Under the pieces are notes generated by a model. The model saw nothing but the letters and a program-made list of their open reading frames with translations. It made no database searches and had not been told where the DNA came from. Position numbers and translations under genes: made by a program. Below are positions 49,332-61,380 of a stretch of DNA of 64,000 bases, piece by piece (the first letter of the stretch is position 1; each line of letters opens with the position of its first letter). The stretch covers positions 310,001-374,000 of the forward strand of contig JFHB01000010.1 of assembly GCA_000729835.1 (NCBI GenBank). The letters run 5' to 3'. This stretch comes from Atkinsonella hypoxylon. Lineage: Eukaryota > Ascomycota > Sordariomycetes > Hypocreales > Clavicipitaceae.

Positions 49332-50244
49332 GGCAAATCATGCTAGCCTGCCGGTGGTTCATGCAAAGTCTTTTGGGTTTTCGACTCGTCATCTTTTCAA
49401 CGACGTTGCATATATTTCTGATATTTCTGTTTTTCTTTGGCCCTGGTGCTTTCACCTAGGTCTGTTGCATGGAAGGTGTCATTCAATGTTGATTGGGGAT
49501 AAAAGTGCATCAGATACCCCACGTCGTGAGCAGAAAGCGAACTGTGGCAGAAGCAATGATTTTGATGGACGTATTTTATTGAATAGGTTCTACGTAGCGT
49601 TAGCGTTCCAATCTGACTAGAATAACTAGAATTGACGCGAGTGGCTGTGATGTAAATCATGGATTGTCGGTCTGAACCCAGCTCACGGTCCCTCGGATAA
49701 ACCACAAGACAACCCAACCACATCATCTCGCCGTGTGATTCACACCAGCTTCCCAACGAGCATTTCCTCCCGCACTCAGACGGAATGTGCCCTCTGCTCT
49801 AACACCAAGTAATATCGCATCTGGGGTCTCGAAACGACAGGAGACGGGCTGCGAAGTACCGGGTAACACTGATTTAGAAATCAGGTTCCGGCAAGGTTCC
49901 TGGCGTGTTCTGCAAACGGAAAGGAATGAAGGGAGTGAAGGCGAGCAAACTGATGAAGTGGAAACTTGCATATCACATATCACCTGTTGCTATCTGCCCC
50001 ATCTTAAGGTCTGCAAGCTGGCCAAATGTCACGTCTTCACTGAGCTAGATCCTAAGGGCGTCCGTCACATGGCACTAAGTGGACTAAGATTTAGAGGCAT
50101 AATCACTGAAAAGAAAAGAAGAAGAAGAAGAAGAAGAAGAATAATAATAATAAAGAAGAAGAACACACAGAAGAAGAAAATGAATGTAAATGTCAAAATA
50201 AAAGAAACACATACGTTTCAAAAATACGTAGAAAAAAAAAAGCT
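49332..50244. other. Intergenic with purine-rich simple repeat
   Basis: Holds the 3' end of the Munc13-like gene. A GAA/AAT simple-sequence run lies at about 50110-50165, followed by A-rich sequence up to the tRNA terminator. No gene recognised. Confidence 0.55.
50231..50241 (-). terminator. RNA polymerase III terminator of tRNA-iMet
   Basis: On the minus strand, a run of about 10 T follows the tRNA 3' end within a few bases, the standard Pol III stop signal. Confidence 0.85.
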
Positions 50245-50316
50245 TAGCAATTGCACGTTTCGATCGTGCGGCCTCCGGGTTATGAGCCCGGCGCGCTTCC
50301 ACTGCGCCAAATTGCT
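50245..50316 (-). tRNA. Initiator tRNA-Met (CAT)
   Basis: A 72-nt intronless tRNA. The acceptor arms AGCAATT/AATTGCT pair fully (A1-U72, an initiator trait in eukaryotes). The D arm is GCGC/GCGC and the anticodon arm is CCGGG-CTCATAA-CCCGG. The three G-C pairs next to the loop are the classic initiator feature. The T arm is GCACG-ATCGAAA-CGTGC, whose A54 (ATCG in place of TTCG) is also diagnostic of initiator tRNA. A T-run terminator follows. It lies alone between the Munc13-like gene and DPM2. Confidence 0.96.
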
Positions 50317-50627
50317 TTTTGCCCCGTTGACCAAGGGTCCCATAATACATACTATATAATGCAGCGCAGCACAAGATACGAACCAGCCTCGCCACAAACA
50401 CCAAAACAGAAACAACGTCAAAAAAGACCCCAACTAAAAAAACATACAAAAAAAGGTCGGCAGCTCTACGGCAGCTCGATTAGTCCAAGGGCCGCGCGAC
50501 ATAAGAGCCCATGCGCCCATGAAAACAATGGCACCCCCCCCCCCCTCCCCCACAAGGCCAGTGTCAAAAAGCCACCAGCCACATACCCCAACTTTTCCCC
50601 CCTTCACCATCAGCAAAACCCGTCAAA
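50317..50627. other. Short intergenic, tRNA to DPM2
   Basis: A-rich then C-rich sequence (a run of about 11 C near 50537) forming the shared upstream region of the divergent tRNA-iMet and DPM2. No further gene. Confidence 0.55.
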
Positions 50628-51011
50628 ATGGTGCGTAACACCTTTGTACAGCCACCCCAGATACAAAGCTGACGATCCCAGATCGACAAACTGGTAGGCC
50701 TCGCCATGCTAGTGGCCGCCTCCTTCGTCTTCCTCTACTACAGCATCTGGACTCTTCTCATGGTTCGCAACCCCTTGCCCCCAAGCTGATAGCAGGCCGG
50801 TCGCGCAAAAAGATCTAACGCAGTTCAGCCCTTCGTCGACGACGACCACCCCCTTCAGAATCTCTTCCTCCCGCGCCAGTGGGCCATTCGCATCCCCGTT
50901 ATTCTCATCCTGCTTGGTTCGGCGGTCGTCGGCTCGTTCCTCGGCATGGTCATGATCAGGAGTAATAGGAAGAAGGCGGCCAAAGTCAAGGCTGCTAAGA
51001 AGAAGAACTGA
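50628..51011 (+). CDS. DPM2: Dolichol-phosphate mannosyltransferase subunit 2 (DPM2)
   Basis: Small ER membrane subunit that stabilises the Dpm1 catalytic subunit in making dolichol-phosphate mannose for N-glycans, O-mannosylation and GPI anchors. Three exons give 88 aa. Exon 1 is only the ATG (50628-50630), followed by introns 50631-50681 and 50763-50828. The product has two membrane helices (LVGLAMLVAASFVFLYYSIW and RIPVILILLGSAVVGSFLGM) joined by the conserved PFVDDDHPLQNLFLPRQWA loop, and a Lys-rich cytosolic tail ending AAKKKN. It matches the family across its length. The unusual exon 1 and short exons hide it from simple ORF scans. All junctions are GT-AG. Confidence 0.93.
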
Positions 51012-51645
51012 GGGCCTTTTTTTCTTTCTAAACCCCTACGGGACGTGGGAGGGAGGAAGAAATTGTGCTGGAAAAATTGGTGAAGCGGCAGGGGTGATGA
51101 AAACACTTTCACCTTGGTAATACGGCGTGGTCGCCTTAATTAATACAATTGTCAAACAAAGCTTTGATGGTGGGCGAGTTGTTGGGCATGTATAGTTACT
51201 TGACTCAAACTTTGACTTTTATTTGCATTAGGGCAATTGATTCTCGAGAGGGAAGAACAACAACTGAGTATCAGTCTTATGGCGGTAGGGCCGCCATACC
51301 TAAGTCACGTCTACCGAATCAGGACAGGACGTTAGACCTCCTTAAGGGTATCTTTCTGTCTTTAAGCGGCTCGTTAGAGCCATGTTATAGGTAGTGGAGT
51401 GTTGCCAGACCAAACTCTGCCAAGGAAGAACAATAGTCAAGCATCCAAGTTCATAACTCGACCCAATCCAGCCAAACAAGTTGCGTGATACAAACGAGCA
51501 GCATTCCAGCAGCTGAATAAAGCCAGACACGACATACGCCCCTAGGAGACATGCGCGAACGAAAGTCCTGAACGAAACCATTCTAGTGGCTCCGTTCCTC
51601 GTCTAATTTGGTTCATTCCCAGTGTGGTTCCTGGTTTTCCGCAGC
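51012..51645. other. Convergent intergenic region
   Basis: Between the 3' ends of DPM2 (plus) and the BCAS3-like gene (minus). No gene or repeat recognised. Confidence 0.55.
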
Positions 51646-54600
51646 TTAGACGCGCTGATCGGCAAAATCGAGCACCTCACAGTCGTCTTCAAAGAACCCG
51701 TCCTCATCTCCGTCAACTTGGCGACCGCCTCGCCTTCGTCTCGTTGTTACCACAATTTGCTCCGCGCCGCCATACTGCATAATCCGCTCCATCGCCGACT
51801 GAGGCAGAGCCATGTGATTGTCAGGCCCGACAAATTCATCGTTATTTTCCACAGACACTCCTAGATCGAGTTGGAAAGAGAGAATCTGTTGGCCAAATGT
51901 CCACGCAGACGTAGAAGTCCCACCTCCGATTGAACAAGACGCCGCACCGTGTTGATTCTTCTTCTTCTTAGTGGTTGAGGGTTTTTCCTCGAGTCCGGTG
52001 TTGGCCAAGAGGACAGAGGCAGAATCTACTCGACTGTATTCGCACAAAGCAACTCGGCGGTCAGTGTGGAAAGGTTGATACGGTGCGCTGGACTCTATCT
52101 CAGCTTGAGGGATCGTGTCTTCCAGTACTTGTCGAGGACCTGCAGTTGCGCGTGACGGTTTGAGAGTCAAGGTGTTCCCAGCGTCCATGTCGGCTTCTGA
52201 CAACTCCAGGTATTCATCGGCAGCCCCAAGCTCCAGGATTTGACGGACAAGCGGCGCAATGACATCATCTGGAAGAAGGTGGATTTTGAGATCCTTGTAC
52301 TTGATTGCGCGCGATATCCTTTTCCCGGGAGCCAATGTGGAAACTCGCGTCTTGCACGGAAATATACGTACAAGGCCACCCCCAATTGAGTAGAGTGATT
52401 GTGATCTTCGACCCCTGAACCACGAAACGCAAGCGGCTGAAGGCACTGTGACACTCGAGGGTAGTGAAACGCGGTTTTCGCCCGTGTTTCGAAGTTGGCT
52501 GATAGCCGTACCTGTCTTCCCTAGCGAGTGACTGATACTAGCTGCAATAACCCGACCGCCTTGAGCGGCAGAATCTCTCAATGTGGTACCAGCAGAGGAC
52601 GAAGCAGTGTTGCTGCTGCCCCGGCGCGAACGCGAAACGAAGGGCTTAGCGACTTGGTATGCTGCCCCAATAGCACCTGATGCGATTGAAACTGCCGAAC
52701 CCGGCTGCTCCGGAGCTTCGGTGCCGGAACTTTGTGCAACCTTGCGACGGCGTGGAGGTGGCCACATGAACGAACTGAAAGGCATATCAAGGAAATGGAT
52801 GGTGCCCCTCTCCGTGACCATGGCTAGGCGTTCGCCATGAGGCTCAGACCAAGCAACTTCCACAATTCTCGCCACAGTCATTCGGGAAAATTGGGCGATT
52901 TGACGGACTTGCGGCCCAAGCGTTTCATGCTGAGCCAGTGTTGTTTGCAATGGTGACGAACTGGTATGCTGAAGGCGAAAGAGATCCCAGACCGTCTGCA
53001 CGTCACCCTTTGTACTCGCGGTGAACAGGGCCAAAGACGATGGCGAGAAGGCTATGAAGCTGCATCCAAGAGGTGTCGCAAATGTCGCGAGAGGATGAAT
53101 TGTGTTTGACACGGGTAGCATATCGACATCGAGGATAGAGACGAGGCCTGGATCCTTGATTGTGCTGGTAGAAGCAGATCCAGATGTACCATGGGTAGGG
53201 GGAAACTGAGGTGAATCTACTGTAAAAGCCCTTGGAGGTGATTTGGCCTGTTGCTGCTGAATTTGAGGATTTGGCGGTTGGCTCCAGTACGAATTCCAAG
53301 CGTGCAACCCTTGCTGGCCAACCCACTTCATCCCAGAAATTAACTCTTGTGTGGTTTCTCGCATGAATTTGTTCATCATGCTATCTGATATAGGCAAGTC
53401 CACTGCGGATGATGGCACGGGAAGATGTGGCGGTGCCATGGACGAGACTCCGGGCGCTCGTCCAATCGCAGGCACCGGGACATGGGCTCGCAGAGACGCT
53501 TGCGAGGACGGATTAGGTGGACAGTACGCAATCCATCGTCCATTTAATGAGAAAATGGGCAGCCGAGGAGCTGGAGGATGCGCCCCAGCGGAGGAAGATG
53601 AAGACGTGCTTCTCTTATCAGCTACTTCCGCAACTTCTGCCCGAAAACTTTGCTGTATGGTGGTCCATATCTTGCCAGCACAGGCGAACACGTGCCCGTT
53701 CTGTGGTTCGAGGAGTTGCCTGTATATCCAGCATTCTCCTGTGACCCCGGAGCCGATGACGACCGTGCCCGCATCCGCCTTGACGTTGAACGCTCCACTA
53801 GGAGACGGAGGCTGGAAAAGAGGACTCGACAGGGAAACTTCAGTGTTAATGGGCAGCGTAGGCGCCTGCAGTAGGATATCGACAAGCTTATTGGTTTTGA
53901 GGGAGTAGATTTCCACAGACGTTTGGTAAAGCTGTATTGGCGGCACGGCAGAGGCTGGGAACGCCTCTGGATGGCCATAACCGGGCCGGGGACTCGCACT
54001 CCTGTCCGGGGTAGCACTAGATGCCGCCCCCAGTCGACCATGACCCGCATCGGTTGTTGAACGCGTCGGAAGCACAGGTCCATGCATGACAACGGCCACA
54101 AGGGGGAAGCTGACGTTGGCAGGCTTTTGATTGTGCAAGGTCCAAGGAAGAATTTTGGCATAATGTACTCCACCTCGCAAGCCCCTCAGACTACTGACCA
54201 GCTCGAGTCCCTTCTTGCTAACAGCATAGACCTGTAGCCCGCCTTGATAGCCAGCCATGACTACCTTTTCGGCATTGGTGGAAGACCCATGTTCGACGGG
54301 GAGCCTGTCAAACCCAGAAAAGTAACCCCGGTCGCCAGCCTTCATACCGGAATGTGGTGTGATGGTTAAATCAAGATTCTGTGCTCCATAAAAATGCGAC
54401 TGCTGTTGATGAGGCAGAGGCGGCTGATGGGAGCTCTGGGTCAGGGAAGGGGTGAACTGGGAATACAAGGAGCTTCGTCGATACGCCGCACTAGTGGATT
54501 TCGGAGGGGTGCTCCCCGTGTGATTCTGTGTGTCTGACTGGAAACTGAGTGGTCGTCGATTGTTGCTCGGCGGGGAGAGAGAAGCTGGTGACGGACTCAT

Positions 54601-55257
54601 GAAGGGGCGATGGGCGGCGGCCCAGCCGTTGTGAAGTCTGGTAGCATCTTCATAAGACGAAGGTTGCGTCGGCGGCGACTCGCTTGTAAGATTAATGAGG
54701 TTGCTAGGAGAACCAGCCATAACGATCTTGGCCCACTCGTTCGTCAGGTTAGGGGCGGTATTTGGAGAAGCCGAAGTGGTAGACAACGCGTCAAGCAGGG
54801 GCGATGCAGCAACGTGGTGTCCATTGTCAGAAAGCGACGGTCTGATCTCGGGAGTATTGACAGGAGGAGTAGAAGCTTCGGAAGCGGTTGAGCTTTTGTT
54901 GGAAGTGGCACTGTTACCGACTTGAGCCTTGCTGGTCCCGTCGCCACTGCTGTTTGAGGACGACAACAAGATCATGGTCAGCCACGTGTAGCAGATGACG
55001 AGTCATGGGAGTGGGAGGTTTCTAAGACGGCGGGGAAGGAGGGACTCACAAGAGCTTAGCAGCAGCTTGTTTATTCACCGCAGCTGAAATTCCACCATTT
55101 TCTCTTGCATATTTCTTGTCCTTCTTGCCTGCAGCATGGTGTGAGTGAGGCTCCTATTTTCCCCAAAAGACGTGTTCGCATCTCACAGAGGTATCGGAAT
55201 TGTTGGGGGTGGAAGCCAGAGCCAGAGACAGGGACAGAGACGGGACCTACTGGGCAT
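51646..55257 (-). CDS. BCAS3-like WD40-domain protein
   Basis: A 1,129-aa protein resembling the fungal BCAS3/PROPPIN-like group, which in animals associates with autophagy membranes. Three exons: 55251-55257 (7 nt, encoding MP plus one base), 55050-55128 and 51646-54949, with introns 55129-55250 and 54950-55049. Splicing yields the start MPSKKDKKYARENGGISAAV, which looks like the conserved Lys-rich beginning of this family; the ATG inside the large exon (54975) lies in intron 2 of this model. Conserved segments include NEWAKIVMAGSPSNLINLT, KVVMAGYQGGLQVYAVS, FSLNGRWIAYCPP and GCSFIAFSPSSLALFTAS, consistent with beta-propeller blades. Long Ser/Pro/Gln linkers separate them. The first donor, GTAGGT, is weaker than usual. 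Family assignment is moderate; the gene itself is certain. Confidence 0.82.
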
Positions 55258-55606
55258 TCAGCCGGTCTTGACACTAAGTCTCGAAGCAGTTTCCCGCTTT
55301 GCGAGGCGGCCGGGAAAGAGGAATAAAGATGCAACTACTCCCGAGCAACCAGTTCAATGCAAATGTACAACAGCCTCCAACCGTGATTCCAAGGGACTCA
55401 AACCGTGTCGAGGAGCTCAGGAGCGGAGCGATAGAGGGGCAGCAGCGAGGGGCTGTTGTTATCAGCGATAAGAGGAGGGACGTGGCACGGCCACGTTAAA
55501 GCAAGCAAGCAAGTAAGCAAACAAACAAGGAAACCGTCTATAATAGAAAAAGAGAAGAGAAGGCCGTGGAGAAAAGCAAAATGAATGTCCAAGGTATTTC
55601 GTCGTT

Positions 55607-55639
<33 letters not shown>
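55607..55639. repeat. GTC trinucleotide microsatellite
   Basis: Eleven tandem GTC units in non-coding DNA about 350 bp upstream of the BCAS3-like start. Confidence 0.9.
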
Positions 55640-55640
<1 letters not shown>

Positions 55641-56292
55641 ATGAGTCTGGATCCGGCTGATAATGGGCATGCAGGGAAGGCAGTTAGTTGATGGGAGAAG
55701 AGAGGATGGAGCTCCGAGGCCCGGCGAGAGGGTTCTCTGCTGAACCGTCTGAACGGTGGCACCGGCTGCGTCACAGTCTACCAGCTAGCCCACCAGCCAC
55801 AAGGGCAGCTCGTGGCAGGCACAGGCAGGCACAGCTGAGAGGGCCAGTTAGTTGATCAAGGCCAGTTGACTGGAGCGAGACGGCGCCCCATAGCCCCGTG
55901 GCCAAGTCGCAGGAGCCAAGTCGCTGCACTGCAGGTGGTGACGCATGCGGGGAGAGAACCAGGCGCCAAAGAGTCTGGTCTCGTTCTAGGAGGAGTATGC
56001 AGAAGAGGTGCCCGTTACGGACAGCCTTGCTCCATTATCATCATCTTAGTTAGTACGGAATAGTTATCCATCCCCTCACTTGGCCTGAGCACAAGCGGTG
56101 CAGACGGCGGCAACGGCGCAAGCCTTTTAACAACGAGCGGATTCATCGAGTGCTCCTTTGATGCCTTTTACACACTACTGACAACTGACCAGTGATTAGT
56201 TAGTTACGGAGTACATCAGTCGTCATCACTCTGTCGCGGGTGACGTGCGCAAAGCCAGCTGCGTTGCAACAGCACCCACTAAAGTTTAATAC

Positions 56293-56330
56293 TGTCCCTG
56301 TCCCTGTCCCTGTACCAGTCCCTGTACCAG
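56293..56330. repeat. TGTCCC repeat with TGTACCAG variants
   Basis: Three TGTCCC copies followed by two TGTACCAG-type variants in intergenic DNA. Confidence 0.8.
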
Positions 56331-57132
56331 TTGCTGGCTGACTAACTAGTTACTCCGTAGGCAGGCTCTGAATGCCACGCGCTTCCCGAGGCACGCCCCC
56401 TCAGATTCCACGCTTTCGGCACAAGCACGAGACAAAAGAAGACTGGACGCCACCCCATGATGACGGAACCGTTCCTATAATACGGCACCATGAGAGCGGG
56501 TCATGTGAGCTGTGCCTCCTGCGCCATGACAAGCCGAGGGTGCACGCCCGAAACAATTCATACGAACTGTACAGGAATCCAAGAACTAGGCTGAACATTT
56601 GTTTGCGAGACAGATTCTGCCTGTTGTTCGAGTGTCCTTCGCTGACAAGACGGATTACGCCACTTGTCGATTTTCATCATCCATGCCTTGCGAAGCCACA
56701 ATAATGCTAGCACGATATATCATTTCAACTGCTATGCTAGCATTATGCTTCAATCATATTGCATTACCTTTTTTTTACGCGCCTCATAGTCTTGATGTTA
56801 TCTTACTTGTAGCCAGACCTGGTAGTGCCTGAACTTCCATTCTTGATTGTCTCTATGTATTTCCGCAAAATCGCATGACCTGCCATGGCACAATTGAAGA
56901 CTGTCCATGCCTCCTCCGTACCTTCACCTCTCTAAATAGCATGCACCCGCATCCTGGCTTCCCATCTCTGTTCTGAATTCATGAAAAGGTGCGAAAAACA
57001 CCTTTACAACCGAGTGTTAGCTCCTGGCCCGTCGTCCATCTGCTTCGTCGCTCTTCAACAATGTCAGCATCCAGCATCGTTTCCTTCCTCCAAAAACACC
57101 ACGCTCATAAACCATAACCACACACAAAGAAG

Positions 57133-57160
57133 GAAAGAAAGAAAGAAAGAAAGAAAGAAA
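57133..57160. repeat. GAAA tetranucleotide microsatellite
   Basis: Seven tandem GAAA units in the 3' flank of the ING-family gene. Confidence 0.9.
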
Positions 57161-57614
57161 AGCATCAACATATACCGTGTTCGCCCCTTCCCCATCATTT
57201 CTCACAGACCTAGGCGTCCGGTAAAATGGCTTATCCACAACTCATCCCGGTCCGACCGATCCGAGACACGACAGAACTTAGTGAAGGCGCGGATCTCCAG
57301 ATCAGGAAGGTCATCGTGAGGATAAACAGAGAGGTAAGCGCCACTGAGACTCCAGCTATGATTTCTCTCCATCGCAGTAACGTGATTATGAATATGATCG
57401 GGAGAAAACCGGGACGAAGAGACGATGGAGGATGTGGAGACGGGATATGCAAGACGCTTTTGCCGCCACATGTGCATCTTCATTGGCTTAAGTGCTATCG
57501 AGAAACACTTGGGTTTCATGGATGCTGAAAACTAGGCTTGCAGTTCCTCTTATGACGCCTGGACTTTTTAAACGTGGTCGCATACACGGCCGCGGCGTGA
57601 CTTGCGGAGGCGAA

Positions 57615-60334
57615 TCACTTCTTGACTCCTCGAGCATTCACCTCGCCTTTCTCTCCTATGTTCAGTAATCTCCTGCAATCTGGACAATACCACTTCGTCG
57701 TGCGGGCGGGAATTTCCTCTAGACCTACGCACTCGAGATGGAACCATTCTTGTTTACAGTTCTGTAAAAGAGTCAATATACATATCAATATAGGTACGAA
57801 AATCGGTGTTAAACAAGGGAAGCGTTCAAACCTACATCTACATTATCGCACTGAATCATGGTGCCAAAGCTCACTCTGTTGCAAAGACAATAGCGTGGCT
57901 CGTCCGGGTCAATAGGATTTCCCTCATCATCCACCTCCTCCATTTCCATCTCTAGGCCCTGCCCCTTTTCCTTCTTCGTTGCACGCGCTTTTCGTCTTGG
58001 CGCGGCCTTGCGCTTGCCCACGGCGCTGCTCCCTCCGCTGTTGGTGGTACTAACAACACCAGGGGCGGGGCGCTTAGTCCGTTTGGGTGGCGGTTTGAAT
58101 TCGGGACCAGGCGTGGTTCGTGCCGTGCTTGTGCGCCGAGGTCGATCGGTTGCGAGGGACGGTGGCTCTTGACTCATCGCCTTGCCTCGCGAGCCTGGTC
58201 GACGAGCGCCTGTGGCGTCTAAAGCGGGCGTCGAACCGGGAGTCTGGCTCCGTGAAGGGGGCCGCAGGGCCGTTGGAAGCGAGACTGTTGTTTCGATGGG
58301 TGATGACTGGGATTGTGTGCGCTTAGCCGTTTCTCCGCGAGTTTCGCGCTTCAGTCCATCCCTGGAGGGCGCTGCCACGGGCGTGACGGACTTCCGCCTA
58401 TCTGTTCGAGGTAGTGGCACGGGAGTTTCAGCAGGTGGCTTGATCGGTATGGTTGTGGTCAAGGTGGCAGTATTCGAGGTGTTGTTGGTACTGTTGGTTG
58501 CGGTCGTAGTTGGATTTGGTGTGGGTGAGAGTGCCGATCGCGCAGAGCTCTGGGGTGGAACGGGGATAGGAACCGGTGTTTCTGCTTGTGCAACAATTGT
58601 GGTGCCGCCGGGCGTCACAGGTCCTGGCTGAAGCATGTTGTTGCTTGAACTATTCAAGCTGCTGCTGCCGCCGCCACTGCTCTTGATATTACCGCTGTGG
58701 GTGATGGTACTGTTGTTATTGATATTGCCCTTGAAACTGTTGTTCGGGTCCGCTGCCGACGCAGTCTGGCTCATTCCTGGGTGTTGAGGTGGAAGAACAG
58801 GAGTTTCCAGCTTGTTACGCTTCGCTTGAGGCTGCGGTGGTGTTGACATAACTTCCACAGAGTCAGCTGCTTCGTTGTCAGCTGCCTCCAAATCCCTCTT
58901 CCTCTTGCCGTTGGGTCGACAAGTGCTCCTTGATTTTTCAGGGGATTGGCTGCCTTCCTTGGTATCTTTCAGATCCTTCATATCCTTAGAGTCATTCGAC
59001 CCCCTAAAGTCTTTTGGCTGCCCTGTCCTGTTCTTGTCGCTGCCCATGAAGAGCTTGGCAGCATGAGCCATCTGTCTCGCCGACTCCTCCGCCTCCTCTG
59101 CTGCCTGTTTAGCCAATGCCTCGCGTTTGAGTTTCTTGGCTTGGTTGAGCTTCATCCCCCTATTGCTGATCGGATCTACCTCACCTCCAACCGGGTCAGC
59201 GCTAATAGCACCGGTAGGAAGATGTTGAGTTCCAGAATCCTCATCCACCACCAAGCCGGGTATTTTCGGATTGAACTCTTTGCCGTCTTCTTCTGCCTTT
59301 CTTTTAGCCTCTCGATATTCGTCGGCGCCCCGTCCCAGTGCTTTGAGCTCCCTTGCTACCATAGTTTCACTAGGCGTCCACGTCGCATTCTTCTTCATCC
59401 GCTTTCGTAACTTTGCGAGCTCATAATCTGTAAGCTGCAGCCATGGGGCGTCGGCGCTGCCAATAACTGCGTTTTCGGGGGGTGGCTTCAGGAGCGCGGC
59501 TGCATTGGCCGCCGCAGCTGCGCTCATGGCGGCAGAAGAGTATGTGACCGGGCGTGCCAACCTGCTGTTGGGCTTGTGCACCTTGCTCGACACTATCTTG
59601 ATTCGCGGGGTCGCCGGCGTCCTTCGTCCACCACCGTACATGTCGGAATCGTCATCGGTGCTGATGTCATCATCGTCACTGCAGGTGTCGTATTCAATTT
59701 CATAAGGCGCCAGCACTTCTCCAGGGACAGTGACTTTTGGTATGCGGTGTCGTCGTATCTTCTGTCCGTTTTCCCCAACGGGTGCCTTGGCACGAACTGC
59801 CTGTGGTGACTTTGGCATCGCGGGGCTTTTCGGCTCTTCGGTCGGGTAAGAATTCATCATCTCCTGCAACTTTGCGAGCAGGACTTTAGCCCTGCTGTAG
59901 TGTCGATTTACGTTGGCACACATCCTCACGGCTTCGTCATGTGCAAAAATTCGGGAGCTCATAGCTTGGTTTAATCTGTCTGAAATGTCGGCGCGAAGTC
60001 TGACCGACGAAGGGCGCTCCTCTGCAGGAATATTCGGAAGCTGGCCCCATGTTGTCGTCAGGTCATTGACCTCGATCGACGCATCTGTATAGATCTTGTC
60101 GAGTTTTCCTATGAGCGTTAAAGATCGAATCACGTCGGATGGCAGGTACTCCGTAAAGTCGAGGAAATCGGTCACGGTCGTTTGCGCATCGGGATCAACA
60201 CGCGGTTCAGGAGTCTTGATGGCAAACTCCAACGCCTGGCCTGTAACTGCCCGGCTGGTTGAGCTGGTATCTTTTGGCGATACGGCCCCATCGATGTCGC
60301 TGGCCGCACCTTGGTCTGTGCCAGAGAGGGCCAT
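57615..60334 (-). CDS. ING-family PHD-finger chromatin protein
   Basis: Nuclear reader of H3K4 methylation of the ING type, as in yeast Yng2 (NuA4) and Pho23 (Rpd3L); which complex applies here is not clear. Two exons with a 74-nt intron (57762-57835) give 881 aa. The N-terminal ING region (about 50-170) starts DFTEYLPSDVIRSLTLIGKL and is helical. A very long, Pro/Ser/Thr-rich and basic linker follows, with a nuclear-signal-like KRKAAPRRKARATKKEK. The C-terminal PHD finger is split by the intron. Its ligands are Cys816, Cys818, Cys829, Cys835, His841, Cys844, Cys859 and Cys862, and the motif NRVSFGTMIQCDN matches ING fingers. Without splicing, the protein would lack half of the finger. Confidence 0.92.
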
Positions 60335-61380
60335 TACCCGCTCTTGGAGGGAGTAGAAGATGCTGAATTAATCGAGTCGGAGCGGCGCGTAGAGAGCTGT
60401 TTAGAGTGCTAAGGGCGCGGTAGACCTGAGTCAAAGATGGACAGTTGCCGTGCCTGTACGGCCATTTGTTGGTGTCCCTGACCTCGATGGAGATGATAAC
60501 CGTGAGCCTGTCGTGTACGCGCGATCCGCCGTGGAGCTCAAGCGTGTGTGTAGCTCCAACATAAATGTGGTGTGCGTTCTGTGGCCTGGTCTCCACAATC
60601 CAAGAGCCATCTGAGGATACGGTTACGTAAGCCGACTGCATCGGATTACTTGTGCTTCTTCTCCTTCTTGGCTTACTTTACGTCTATTATTGTGTTTGCC
60701 CAACGAAGCATCCGACTTCATCGGTCACGGTTTCAAGTTTGCACGATTCTTGCAAAGTTTTCTGTTCTCGGGGCCTGCCCTGTTGCCTGTTCTTGCCTTG
60801 TTTGGCGCCTGCGCCCTGTTAACACTATCAGCTGGAGGCATCTGCGACGCAGAGCCTACGTCAGGTTTCTCTGGGCGTCCGCTTGACTGGCAAACTGGGT
60901 CCGATGACCGATCCAAGTTCAGCCTCACGTACCTGAGGTAGGTAAGTAAGTACCTAGGTAGTTATGCTTGTCCTCGTTATACCCAAAATCTGCGTACCTA
61001 CCTACCAACCCAGGTGTAGGTAGGTAGGTAGGTAGGTATTTCTAAACCTACCAGGGCTTGGACAGCCCCCAACTTGGATCTTCGCGTTATGCTAGCCACT
61101 TTGATCGAGTAAGCACTCAGGTGAGCCACTCAGCGCTCGCCAAACTTTTTGAGGTTTCCTAATAACTATGTCGTGATTCAACTCCACGATTACATCCAGC
61201 TCTCTACGTGCGGGCTGCACAGATCGCGCAGCCACCCACAGGAACACAGCAAAGAGCATTGGTGACGAAATATGTGTAGAATAACAAAGAGAAAAGGAGC
61301 AGAAAAGGGCAAGGGGGAAGGGTTGGGGGAGATTTTATATACCGAGAAGAGAAATGGTCGAAAATCTGGGTTTGCTTGCA
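60335..61380. other. Intergenic with CCTAGGTA/GTAG repeats
   Basis: No gene recognised. A dense cluster of ACCTAGGTAGGTA motifs and (GTAG)n lies at about 60935-61045. The start of this stretch is the ING-gene promoter. Confidence 0.55.
60930..61045. repeat. CCTAGGTA/GTAG low-complexity cluster
   Basis: Interspersed GTAG tetranucleotides and palindromic CCTAGG/GGTACC-like units. The same motif recurs in many intergenic regions of this window, for example 4130-4180, 19305-19370, 32168-32245, 41085, 41310 and 62345-62415. Confidence 0.8.

Larger units (their letters stand above)
55258..57614. other. Intergenic, BCAS3-like promoter to ING gene
   Basis: No gene recognised in about 2.4 kb. It contains a GTC trinucleotide run (55607-55639), a TGTCCC repeat (about 56293-56330) and a GAAA run (57133-57160). 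One plus-strand ORF at 56372-56704 has no recognisable features. Confidence 0.55.

Noticed and set aside
54949..54975. ATG 54975 as the BCAS3-like start
   Set aside because: It gives an atypical N-terminus and falls within an intron of the spliced model that recovers the conserved Lys-rich start.
56372..56704. 110-aa plus-strand ORF between the BCAS3-like and ING genes
   Set aside because: No domain, no splice support and no coding-like repeat of conserved motifs; probably chance.
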